NCBI GenBank assembly: GCA_030248215.1
Contig: JASANG010000896.1
Coordinates: 186,001 to 250,000, forward strand
Length of the DNA: 64,000 nucleotides
Origin: Enoplolaimus lenunculus
Taxonomy: Eukaryota; Nematoda; Enoplea; Enoplida; Thoracostomopsidae
Direction of reading: 5' to 3'
Part shown: piece by piece, positions 24,060 to 34,612 of the stretch
Position numbering within the stretch: the stretch's first letter is position 1
Layout: each line of letters starts with the position of its first letter
Program-made: the position numbers and the translations under genes
The notes under the pieces: model-generated
The model's database searches: none
The model's input: only the letters and a program-made list of their open reading frames with translations
Told to the model about the DNA's origin: nothing

Positions 24060-25120
24060 ATATTGTTCAGCGCAGCTTCCTTCAGAGCCACAAGAGCTTC
24101 AATGACAGACTGATGCAAAACTCTGCGAATTCCGGTTACTACGTTGCCGCCTGCACTAAAATGCCGCTCATATTCGTCCATAATAGCTTGTATATAGCAC
24201 GCGTTGAGTGAGGTTGGATAAAAATAGAAGTGGTCTCAGTTTTCACGCCAGTAATTAACGAATTTCTTGAAGTAGCAACAGAAACGTCTGTAGTTTAAGA
24301 TTGTAGAGTCTGGATAATGCCAACAAGCTCGCTTGTAGTGCAGCGGACTACAAAACTCCTCACATTCGTATAGGAGCAAATGATTGGCACCAGAATGTAA
24401 CACTGATGCATCTGTGATGGAGACGAGTGGTACTTGAGAAGCAGATGCCAAAGTTTTATCTCCAAGAAAATATACGGACATACGGACACTGAAATCTTGA
24501 ATCGCGCTGTGGTAAAATAGTTGGTGGAGCTACCGAATAACGCTGGTAAAGTTTGTACTTTACGAATATGTGAACGATGGATACTTTTCGTCAAATCCTA
24601 TAATTTTGCAGGTTATAAATTTGAACCATTGGTCGTACAGCCATATTAAAAATGAAACCGCGGTAAACTCAGCTCGTCGACATCTACTGGATATGCAACG
24701 TTTTATTTAATTCCTACGTGGTCCAAATTTAGTACTTTCGTTATGATGCTTTGCTCTGCCAACGTTTGTTGTCAAACTTTGTTTGTCTCATATACAAAAC
24801 AGATAATCGATCTACCGCATCACTTTTTCGAAACAATTGGGGCAAAAACTTCATCTACCCATTTTTTCTGAGCTGGATAGCTACACTAGTGGATTTTTGA
24901 TACAAAAATCCCGAAAAAACGATGCTGTTACTGGCGGAAATAGTCCACTAGATGGAGAACAAACCTGCTGGTAAACTCTTTCCAGGATAGAGCAAACCTC
25001 CAAGTGGATTCGTTTCAGGAAGTAGAAACTCGTGGCCAAAGTGAAGTAAGAAATACCACAAATCGCGCAGGTACGATTTAAGCTGTGCAAACCTAGAAGT
25101 TGCGTACTTTTTCTCAAAAT
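24060..25120 (-). pseudogene. hAT transposase remnant
   Basis: The minus strand at about 24230-24070 reads MDEYERHFSAGGNVVTGIRR followed by VLHQSVIEALVALKEA, which matches the C-terminal dimerisation block of hAT transposases (SER.FS.AGN...P..VEALLFLK). Upstream on the same strand up to 25117 are open pieces in more than one frame, for example IEALV-distal segments at 24481-24236 and 25117-24881, consistent with a decayed transposase, though only the C-terminal block is recognised with any certainty. CAGGCCTCTATGAGGGTTGG at 23909 may be a terminal repeat; the partner end was not found. It cannot encode an intact enzyme. Confidence 0.55.
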
Positions 25121-27160
25121 GTAATCATCGACTCGTGCTTAAACGAACCAGGAACTTAAGCGTAAATTTAGCGTGTGCCCAAAAATGCAGGGATAATAGC
25201 TAAACCGTTCAGTTGACCAACTGTCTTTGATTCCAGCGAGACTAATTTTCCAGATCTATTAATAGATCAAGTGCGGTTTAATTTAAAGCAATTCAAAATC
25301 AAAACAAGTCGAAAAACAGACTAAATTGAGTAGCTTATTCTACTACGGTACAATTAGCGTTTGCAGCAGAACGGCGGGTGATGGTGGTGCCAGTTGGAAA
25401 ATCGCTGTACCCCCCAGATTCAATTGACAATTAATAATAATTGGCTACGTTTTCTTCGCTGTGTGTTCTCCGCATAATCTTAACTCTCTCACTAATGTAG
25501 TGACCCGAATAAGAGGAAAGGCTGATATTTATTTTACTTCTGTAGAAGATACGTTCCTGTTATTCGGAGTCTGACCGGCTTAACTTCTGTGTTGAGAGTG
25601 TTAAATTTCAAGTAACATTTGCAGTTGTGACCAACCCTGAGTGATATTAAAGATTAAAATTACTTCCAGCTAAAGTTAACCAATCACCATTGAATGGGTC
25701 GCCAAAACGTCAACAGGATTTACCGCCTCTCCAGCTGTGAATCCACTTAGTGGGATTTTAGGCAGCATTTGACAATTTGAAAACGCTCATGTTATCTAAT
25801 CCAAGCCATGAACCGCCAGGGGTTCTGTTTTCCAATCCTCCAAACGACAAATATCGTGGCGACTATTCTATAGTTCAAATCAGTAGATGAGATAGCTAGT
25901 CGAAACAATAGCGCATCAAGAATTTGAATTGGATGGGGTTGGCATCCAAAAATGATTAATAGAATTTTTTAAATTAAGATAGAATTGAAAGATTGTGATC
26001 GATAGTTCAATAAGGTTATTTGCCTCTACCTTACAAAAAGGAAATCACATTGAGGCGGCGCGCCTCTCTGCCCCCTTTTTGGTGAAACGCGTGAGCCGAG
26101 ATATTCCCTTGTTTAGTATGCTTTTGCTTTTCTACCGCCGTCCTGGTGTTTTTCGGTGTTTGAAAACAAAAAGCGGCACAAACAAATGCTGGTTTATTTT
26201 TAACTGTGCCCAAAGAAAATATATCTGCCTATAGCTGGGACGCTACCGTATGCGGCGACTAATCTTTGAAATGAACCAAAAACTGCCATAGTTCTGATTG
26301 TGAGCGACCACGTTTGACCTCGTAACTGTTTTTTTGTCAAGCACACAATGATTGGGTCTGTTCAGTTATCCCTTTTCAGCCGGCGTTTGCATAAAAAATA
26401 GTTGGATTTTGAAAATGTTTTGCATATTTCAAATGCTCATGCCCTCTCTGATCATTTCGCGCCCAAATTTGTATTTTAGAAAAATTCGATTTTTATGGTT
26501 CCAGGTCCCCTATTGGCACCCAAAATTTTTTGTCAAACGGTTAAATAAACTATATACATGATTAGATGCAGCTTGTAGAGCTTTGTTGAATGGTGTTACA
26601 CTTTTTGCAATCGTCTTTTGCGCCGTTCCAAAGCGTCGAAGGTATATAATTTGTTTAACTTTGACACCATAAAAATCTGAAATTGCACAAATTCAAATTT
26701 GGGCGTAGAATGGATACGGAAGGTCATAACAAGCTCAAATATGCAAAAATTTTTTAAAATCTAAACAGTATTTCGCCTAACACCGGCTGAGATTGTTTGA
26801 TAACAAAATGGACCCCAATGAATTGGTATATATATTTTTGTATTCGGTTTTTTCGTGTTACAAGTGCGTTACCAGAATTTCATTTCAGAAGACATCTGAT
26901 AAATGTTTTATCGAGTAAAGCAAACTTGAAGACGAATCTGATAATTTACTACTATATGGAACAGGTCCCGAACGTAATAGTAGGCATTCCCTTAAGTGTA
27001 GGCCTAGGTTCACGCTTGAAGTTTCATATTTTGCTCGTACCCCGTCATATACATGGCCCGAATTTACTTTCGTTTACTGTTAACAGTGCTTAATAAACAA
27101 TAATATAACTATAACATCAAACGTAATGAATTTAACATAGCACTAACATTAATCTATAAC

Positions 27161-28650
27161 ATGTCATCTCAAAAGACTTCAGACACCAGCGGTATTAATC
27201 TAACCGAAGCATCAGACTCGAATAACAACAACCATGAACTCCGACAAGGTGAAACTTATGAACAGACTTCTGTTGATCCAAATGGTAACAAACTTGGTCA
27301 CTCGGGTAAGTTCAGATCAGCGTCATATCCAAAAATTTCTAACAGCGGAGCACGAGCAGGCAAAAGTTATGAAACACAATTTTTACTGTATGCTATATGC
27401 CTCCCAATTTTCTGTGGGAAAAGTTTGTAAGATAGTTATTTTCCTATTTTATCACGAAAAGACGAGAGCGTGTACCCCATTCCTCTCTGGATTCGCTACT
27501 GGTTCAGATTCAGATTTATCATCAAATATAGTAAATATAGTTGCTATATTTTGTACTTTGCTTGGAATTTGAAATTATATTTTAGCTGTATTTGATCAGT
27601 TGTCAAACAGCAACATTGGAGGCAAGATAACTGGGCAACTAGAAAGTTTATAATGAAGTGTATTTGCAATGTTTACTTTCTTAGCGGGCTCTTTGTTTCC
27701 CCATACAAAGTTTTTCTCTCACAAAGCAAAGTTTTGGTCATTTGGTTTTATTATTTTTACGTGTTGTTGTTCAAAGGGCTACTGTCTTTCGTTCATGTAA
27801 ATATGAGGGGCAGAACGTTCTTCTCTGCGACTGCAATGGAGCGAGCTTAAGCTTCAGACTAATTTTTTACTTAGGCTTAGATATAAGCCCATCCTTACGC
27901 TCAGGCTTAGGCTTAAGAATGTGCTTATACTTTTGTTATGAACCTGTTCTATACATTGGCCTTGCCTTTTAACACCATCTTAATTTGAAAGGAGCACACG
28001 TATATACTGTCGGCGGACAGACACCGTGTGTACGTACCTATAGCGACTTGTAGTTTTTACAACTGCTATGCAAGTTTAAACATAGGAACAAAAGTTAAAA
28101 AGTTGTGCCTATGTGTTTTTAAATTTCTGGTGCACCAAAATATCCTCCTATTCCTATGTGGGATGAAAGACGAATCGGAATGGATTGTAAAAAGATTTAA
28201 AATTCACAAATGTTAAATTTATCGTTTTGGCAAAATAAATAACCAATCTAATTGCAACAGCCAAGCCAGTTAAAACATTGTGAAAATTCATGAAAACTGA
28301 AATTTTAACCCAAATTCAAAATTGTCCATAAAAATAGTAGAATTGCAGCAGCAGCATCGCCACCAACGACTACGAGCAAATCAGAACGTTTAACGCTTCA
28401 AAGTTGTCAAGTCGCCGAAGCAGTCACTTCTCCCTCGTCTCGGCCGTTGCAACAAGCGTTGGTGTTCAACGAACATAACGATGACGACTATTTGAGACAC
28501 ATTACAAGTTCGGAAACAAAACTTTTGATTGAAATAACTAATCAAACAGCTAGAAATGCCAATGTTTGTCATACAATTGTTACACCCATGGACGCAGTCG
28601 AAAAAACACGAAGCACTGTTGCATCGCGAGTTGTGGGGGACACTGAGTAG
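27161..28650 (+). CDS. unrecognised 148-residue protein, two exons
   Basis: Exons 27161-27305 and 28349-28650, joined in phase 1 (G|CA); donor CGG|GTAAGT, acceptor GAATTGCAG. Both exons are open in the agreed frame and the second ends at TAG. The N-terminal 48 residues are polar and low in complexity (SSQKTSDTSGINLTE, DSNNNNHELRQ). The second exon starts with Ala, Pro and Thr (AAASPPTTTSK) and goes on to a likely helical stretch, DDDYLRHITSSETKLLIEIT and onward to VEKTRSTVASRVV. There is no signal peptide or membrane segment, so it is probably intracellular. I do not recognise the family and assign no function. The 1,043-bp intron contains a TelA element. Exon pairing rests on phase and splice signals only. 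Confidence 0.65.
27787..27961 (-). mobile_element. TelA element in an intron
   Basis: Left end decayed (GTTCATGTAAATATGAGGGG), right end CCTGTTCTATACATTGGCC. TTAGGC-like core near 27880-27920. Flanks CTGTCTTT and TTGCCTTT match at six of eight positions. Confidence 0.7.
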
Positions 28651-28690
28651 CTTCGGATAAACGAAATGCGTGTTTCCTGCATAGGAACGG

Positions 28691-28935
28691 CTTAAAATTA
28701 AGTCTAGGCTTAACTACTGTCTTATTCATCGGCTGAGGATTAGGCCTAGGCTTAGTTATAGGCTTATTTTTCCGCTGAGGCTTAAGGCTTATAGGCCAAG
28801 GTTTAGTTATTGGCTTATTCTTTGTCTGGGACTTAAGTTTGCACCTAAGATTAATTAGAGGCTTATTCTATTGCTTTGTCTAAGGCTTAGGCCTAGGCAT
28901 AATTACAAGCGTATTCTTACGCTGAGCGTAGGCTT
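28691..28935 (-). repeat. degenerate TTAGGC-rich minisatellite
   Basis: About four to five loose copies of a unit near 55 bp built from GAGGCTTAGG, CTTAGTTATAGGCTTATT and CTTTGTCTGAGG words. Unlike the TelA copies it has no GGCC ends or inverted termini. Confidence 0.55.
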
Positions 28936-29603
28936 AAGCTACCATAAGCTGTAAAAATTCCATCAGTCCTGAGCTTCAGTCTTCCATAACTCAAGCCGTG
29001 ATGGCAAACGCATTCCTTCTCATTGCTGTCGATTTCAGCTCTCAGCTTGCAATTGGATATCAGCTCAAATTAAAAATATTCATGCAAGAAAGAGTCAAAA
29101 AGTGAGCGTTGAAACTTTTAACAACATTTATGCCTAACAACCTTTATGCCAATTTATTCCTACTGGTTTAGAAGGTTAATAATTTTAAAGCACAGAAAAA
29201 CGTTTATACGACAGGTTAAGAAAGTAACAACGCACCCTGTGACAAACTGTACATAGTGCTTAAAATGCGAGTCTATTATGTTGTGGTATAAGCTTAACCG
29301 CTGTATAATTGTATAAGCTTACAAATAAATTTATAAATTTAACCATAACATCTGCGCAAAAAAGGCAATGACGGTGAAGTCAGAATTGCATAAGTTTATG
29401 CTTATGATGAAAAACCTTTATCATAGGTCGATAGGCTTCAATATATTCTTATCAGAAATTCATAGTGAGCAGTAAACTACAGTTTTTATATACCTTAATT
29501 TGCTGGATCTTTGGTCAAAACCTCGCTCCCAATGCTAGCTCGCAAAAACCATTTAATGATTAACACTTTCCAAAAAGAACTCGGAACTATTAATCGGTTC
29601 CGG
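28936..29603. other. intergenic DNA between two converging genes
   Basis: A SINE remnant lies at about 28985-29095 (ACTCAAGCCGTGATGGCAAA, tail ATTCATGCAAGAAAGAGTCA). AATAAA at 29324 could serve the upstream gene but is 680 bp from its stop. Nothing else is recognised. Confidence 0.45.
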
Positions 29604-31150
29604 TCAAGAGCCAATTAATGTTTCCCAAATTAGCTGGTACACCACGCCAGTATTAACCGTATCAACTCGCGTAGGTTTCGCATAATATCCAACAAAATAG
29701 CACTGTCTATATCGCCAAACATACGCCCTGCAAGGATTGGAAGGCATGCCAACGTTAAGTTCAATGCATTTTTGGCAACATTCAACAGAATGGTTAGCGT
29801 CAACCACAGGTGCTATTAAACGCGATTCAGGCGTTGCAATTGCTGTTTGCAGAAATTCTTTGCATAATTTTTCGCCAGAACCCGATTTGTGGTACACTGA
29901 AATATACAACCTGTAAAAGCACAAATGAAGGGAAGGATTTAATGTAGTGACCCTAATAAGAGGGGGTATTAAGAGGGGTCCTCATTTTGAGTCCCAATCC
30001 ATTGGAATCCTTATCTGTAATAAGAGTGCGTAAGCGGATACAGTCCCTATACCCTAATTGGAGTTCATTAGTGTCAATTACACCTAATTGTGGCGCATAA
30101 ATAACTCCATGCCCAGATAAAGTTGAGTTCGAAACTTTAAAGCATACCCAAGTTTAAGTACATAAAGTGTAACCTTGCATTATCGCTCAAGTTTTTGATA
30201 CAAGACAAACGTTTAATTCAACGAATACAGTACCGGATATATGGCGCAGCGTGGGATAAAATAAATAACAATCCGTAACCAATTAACAGGGGATACTCTC
30301 TGGACAGGCCAAATAAATATTTGTTTCCCCTCTTGTTCGGGTCACTAAAGTAGGAGAAGTGGCATATGAAAGAATGTGTTGCGTTAAGTATATAATAGTC
30401 TAATGTTCACGAATAGCGAAGGAGAAGTCAAACGCAATTATAGTGACAAAATTTGGCCAATGTAAAGAACAGGGGCGGAAAAGTATTATAAGCATATTCT
30501 TTAACCTAATTTTAAGCCTAAACCTAAGCATAAGCGTCAAAATTAGCATATTCCTAGGCCTAAGCCTAAGCCTACGCCTAAACCAAGTAAAAAATTGTCT
30601 AAAGATCAAGCTTACTTTATTCTAGTCCCATAGAAAAGCTCGCTGCCCCTGACCTTTTCATGGGCCCAAAATTTTAAGGCGAAATTTCGATTTTTGTTGC
30701 GGTGCCAACTGCTTGGCATTACCCGTGGATCCCGCAGCTAATCAGTAGCTGTATATATCCTTAAATGTGTGTTACGAACATCGCCAGTTACAGTAAGAGG
30801 CTTGTAAACTAGCAAACTGTAGCTGCGCGGATCTTAATCTTTGCACGTATGTGAATCTTATCGAATGCAAAGAATGCGCGCTAACGAACAGCCGTGTCAA
30901 GCTAAACGGCTCGACAGCATGTCACATTTTTATTAAAATTCTCACAATGCCGCTCTGTGTATTTACAATCGGATTTCAAATGGTCAAGTTTTCCAAATTC
31001 AAATTTGCCCCCCCCCCCCCCCGCCAACTCAATCAAACGTTTTCTAAGTTTACCTGAAACTTGATTTGCATAACAATTTGGCAGAACTGCAATCATACAC
31101 ACCACAAGTACAACACAAATCTGTGATGAATATAGTACTATTTGTATCAT
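29604..31150 (-). CDS. secreted protein with a single PAN/apple domain, two exons
   Basis: Minus-strand exons 31150-31054 and 29896-29604, joined in phase 1 (G|TG); donor TTTCAG|GTAAAC, acceptor TATATTTCAG. The product has 129 residues. Residues 1-28 are a signal peptide (IVLYSSQICVVLVVCMIAVL, cleavage likely after NCYA). The rest is one cysteine-patterned module: KLC, HSVECCQKC, SNPCRAYVWRYRQCYFVGYY, six cysteines in PAN-type spacing with the usual aromatic strand before the Cys-Tyr. PAN domains bind proteins or sugars outside the cell; the ligand here is unknown. The intron holds a GTGACCC-type MITE and a TelA element, and a 15-bp run of C on the plus strand just inside the donor. A TelA element lies 31 bp upstream of the ATG. 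The upstream acceptor TTTTACAG at 29907 would be out of phase, which supports the site chosen. Confidence 0.75.
29947..30345 (+). mobile_element. TA-flanked GTGACCC MITE in the PAN gene intron
   Basis: Left end TA|GTGACCCTAATAAGAGGGG, right end CCCCTCTTGTTCGGGTCAC|TA. TA duplication and ends fit a Tc1/mariner-type MITE. Most complete copy in the window. Confidence 0.8.
30455..30666 (+). mobile_element. TelA element with perfect 8-bp target duplication
   Basis: Left end GGCCAATGTAAAGAACAGGG, right end CCCCTGACCTTTTCATGGGCC in short form. Both sides are flanked by CAAAATTT. It is the reference copy: left arm with AGTATTATAAGCATATTC, two CCTAAG clusters joined by AAAATTAGCATATTCC, then AAATTGTCTAAAGATCAAGC and the right arm. 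Confidence 0.9.
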
Positions 31151-31181
31151 TATTGTTTAAAAGTTATTCATTAGTAATTTC

Positions 31182-31386
31182 GGCTAATATGAAGAACAGG
31201 GGCGCAATTATAATCATATTCCTAAGCCTAAGCCTAAAAGTCTAAGCCTAAGGTAAGAATGAGCATATCCCTAAACACAAGCCTAAGCCTAAAGCCTATA
31301 CCAAGCAAAAAAATTTGCCTAAAGCTTAAGCTTACTCTATTCTAGTCCCACAGAATAACGTTCCGCCCGTGATCTTTACATAGACC
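31182..31386 (+). mobile_element. TelA element upstream of the PAN gene
   Basis: Left end GGCTAATATGAAGAACAGGG, right end CCGTGATCTTTACATAGACC. Flanked on both sides by GTAATTTC, a perfect 8-bp duplication. It lies 31 bp from the PAN start codon, on the promoter side. Confidence 0.88.
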
Positions 31387-31694
31387 GTAATTTCTATAAG
31401 ACGCATTATGTCTCATGTCTCAGGCTGGCAAACAAGTCTAATTTACCTTCATTTTGATGATGTTTCAGCAAATAAACAATATAATATTAAAACCCCAGGA
31501 CAGGAGAATTGCCATAATGAAATTAATTTGAATTTAAGTATTCTGACCGAATGCTAAGCTTCACTGGAAAGACAGTAAAAGGTATAGTCTCCCATTAACC
31601 CCTTCTCACATTGAGTTGCCTATAGGTAACTCAACGCACTGTATATACGTTAAATAATATATATCGCACCGTGTTTAACAATTGCAACACGTAT

Positions 31695-31866
31695 GCATAG
31701 TACTAAATCACCACAAGACGTGAGAGCCCCCTCGGGCTCGAGCGTCAAGCTCCTATAGCTGAGTGGTGATGGTATACGCCTCCCACTCCAGTCACTGGAG
31801 TTCGAATCCTAGCATAAAAGTAGGTCTCAGAGGAAATAGAAAATATTCATGTGAGAAAGAGTTAAG
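31695..31866 (+). repeat. tRNA-derived SINE, best copy
   Basis: A box TAGCTGAGTGGTGATGG and B box GGAGTTCGAATCC have tRNA-like spacing, preceded by GACGTGAGAGCCCCCTCGGG and followed by a shared tail ATTCATGTGAGAAAGAGTTA. Related copies: 7663, 19500, 28985, 33180. Confidence 0.6.
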
Positions 31867-32580
31867 CAAGATCAATAGCTTTTTAGTAAAACAGGAGATA
31901 CTGGAGGTGAAAACTAAACTTTAAAATAACTGAACTGGACATTGGCGAAACTTGCTGAGACGCTGAAATCGGATTGAACAGTATTAAGGAAAGCAAGGCA
32001 AAACGTTAGAAATATATGCTGTTGCTTGTTTTGTTTGCACGGAATTTCGTTATAACGAACAATTTTAAATGTGGCCGAAGCAAACAAATAAAATTTTTAA
32101 AACACGATTTTCTTCGGTAGCTTGAGCCTTTGTCAGACCTGCTGTTGCATCCTGTCCACATTTAGAAAATTTGCAACGGCAAAATTATTTAATCGCATAA
32201 AATCTCATTTGTTTACACGTAAATATTTGTTGCCCTGAAGCCAAAATAAAAAAACTTTCAAAAACAACAAGTATGTTCTGGATGTTCTTCCAACCTGAGA
32301 GTATATAAATGTCTTATACTTTTACAATTTTGTCGTAAATTGTCCGGTTTCAGCAGGATGCCATCCAGTGCAACTGTTATACCTAAATTACTAATTTTGA
32401 TATAATATATTAAAATTGACAATGTGAAAACCTATGAAAAACTGTTAAAATTTACGACACTACAGCCTCAACTGCAATAAGTCGGACTTAACAAGTCACT
32501 TGCACTAATAAACGTAATTATTCAGTCAAAAATTACGTTAGCAACAAAATTTCATCAAAAGCATGTAACATGCGAGCAGT

Positions 32581-32899
32581 CATTGGCTGGGTTTCTGAAA
32601 TCTTACTTAAATATTTACTTAAGTCGCCGACTTAAGTAAATACGTAAATTTTCGAGCAAAAACAAATAATCTCCAAATGTCAGCTATTGTCATGACATGA
32701 AAGTAATACTTTTGCTTTATATTGAGGAGGGATCAACACTCTTTGACCAAGTTTAGTATTCCTGAATGGTAATTTGTAACCTATCAAATTTATTCAGCGA
32801 GTTTACGCTCATAAAAACGACAAAATGGTTAAGTAATTAGTTAACAAGAAGTTAAATACTAAGTCGTACTTAAGTAGGGTTTTGGATACCCAGCCAATG
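32581..32899. mobile_element. foldback MITE with CATTGGCTGGGTTTC ends
   Basis: Left end CATTGGCTGGGTTTCTGAAA, right end TTGGATACCCAGCCAATG. Inner arms also pair (CTTACTTAAAT and TACTTAAGTA), and ACTTAAGTCGCCGACTTAAG near 32615 is itself a palindrome. Related to the element at 42264-42796. Confidence 0.65.
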
Positions 32900-34533
32900 A
32901 CTGTTAAGTGGAAGCGCGTTTTTGTGCAAAACTCAAAGGAAATGTTGATTTTTAATAAATTTTCGAAATTATCTAGTAAAAGTTCAAGACGGTTTTAAAA
33001 TTGATCTTTACGAATAAGTATATTTTAGTTTGATATGGGTTTGGAAATGTATTTTGATGCTTGATCCTTCAAATCTGTCATAATACAGTGCGTAAAAGAC
33101 TATGATAAAAAATCCATCACTAGCGCAGAGAGTGAAAAGCCAGACATAATCTTAGTTTTTAGTTTCTTTGCATCAGTCTCAAAGCACCTCTTGTTTGATG
33201 GGTTACTGGTTCTAGACCACAGAACCTCCCTGAGTGCGCGACTGGCGGTTTAGTGCTCTATAAACGTCCTAGGTTCGTCTGTACTTCAACATAAAATCGG
33301 TTCGGCATAACACGCCGGCTTGAATTTTGCGTATAAATAAGGAAGTGTACAAGATTTTTCAGGCCAAGGCTTTTTCTTGGGCATGCGCCCAAACGTAACC
33401 ATGACGATTTTGATCCGGACATCGTTGAAGTTTACGTCGTCTGTTTTTCAGAGGAAAACAACAAAGGTTACTTTAATATCATACACAGTTAAGCAAAAAT
33501 AATGTTTTTTTAATTTTTCCGTTTAAAATACAATCTTTTATTGCACGAATTTGCCAGAATAAGCAGTTCAAATATCTTAGATAGCTCGCATGCTCAGCGT
33601 CTAAAAGTGCTTACATGTCTGTTGTCAACTCAACACGGTATGGCGGCAAAAACTTTGTAGAAGGAGTTGCCTTGTTTCCATCTGGCTACAGGTTCTAGTG
33701 CTTGGAGTGAGTTCGTGCCTTAAACAAATTTTTGCTTCCGCTTTGCGAATGTAAATTTCTTATACTTCTTTGAATGCTATTATAATTTTTAAGACGGCCT
33801 GGAGGCCGTCTTTGATTAAAAGCAGTTGATGTTACGGGGTGTAAATTTTACCAAAAACTGTAATTGTGAAGTAAGTGGATTTATACTGTTTAAAAGGCGT
33901 TTGCATTTTTGCAATTAGCTAGACATTTTCTAATTATGTCAGAAGTTAATTCCCCAAAAAATAGAATTTTTCTGATAAAAACTGGAGAACTGCACCCCCT
34001 GATAAATTCAATTTGGACCCCCTGTTTTTACGAAATCCTATTTTTGATTCTTCAATGTTTAAAATTGCCATCACTTGAGGGTAATTTACATATTGATATG
34101 TACGAGGAGTTTACACATTAATGTAGAAACCACGATTTGTAATTTACATTTACACACGCAATATGTATTGTTGCTTACACACTGCTGCCTAAAGTTAGAT
34201 ATATACCAAAAAGGAAATATCACAAACAATACAGTACGCAAGGGTGGATCCAGGGGAAGGGATGGGGGATGCATTCCCACACATGCTGCCGAGTGTAAAT
34301 TTTTTAAGGGTTAAAATCAAACATCAAGTTTATGCAAATATTTGATAGATATCTCAAAATTTCGCAGTTGTTTAGGACTTGAACCGAAACTAAACAAAAC
34401 TAATTTTCTATGTGTTCTGACCATTAGCAGAAATGAACAATGGATCATCCTTCCGGCGTTTAACATTTTCCACTTATGTATCTCCACCAGGAATTTCGGC
34501 ATCCGCCATTGAGAGCAACGTGTGGGTATCATG

Positions 34534-34612
34534 ATTCGATAGCCGAGTGGATGATTCCTTACGCTTTAGGTGTACAGGATAAGTGGTTCGAACCACAGGG
34601 GTTTAGGACTAA
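34534..34612 (+). repeat. tRNA-like sequence
   Basis: GATAGCCGAGTGGATGATTC has a perfect A box and GTGGTTCGAACCAC resembles a B box, spaced like a class II tRNA. The T arm does not fold as a proper five-pair stem, so it is more likely a SINE head or tRNA pseudogene than a working tRNA. Confidence 0.4.

Larger units (their letters stand above)
19314..27160. other. 7.8-kb intergenic region without a host gene
   Basis: Contains a SINE remnant, several TelA/TelB copies, an imperfect minisatellite (23305-23690) and a hAT transposase remnant, all listed separately. A CGTAGCCAGGATTTTGG start at about 23110 recurs at 37371 and is a dispersed element end. The stretches 20640-21700, 22180-23080 and 25150-27100 show no gene; 25499-25620 has a truncated GTGACCCGAATAAGAG element. 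Confidence 0.5.

Noticed and set aside
34534-34612. A working tRNA gene
   Set aside because: The A and B boxes look right but the T arm does not make a five-pair stem and no clean anticodon arm is seen.
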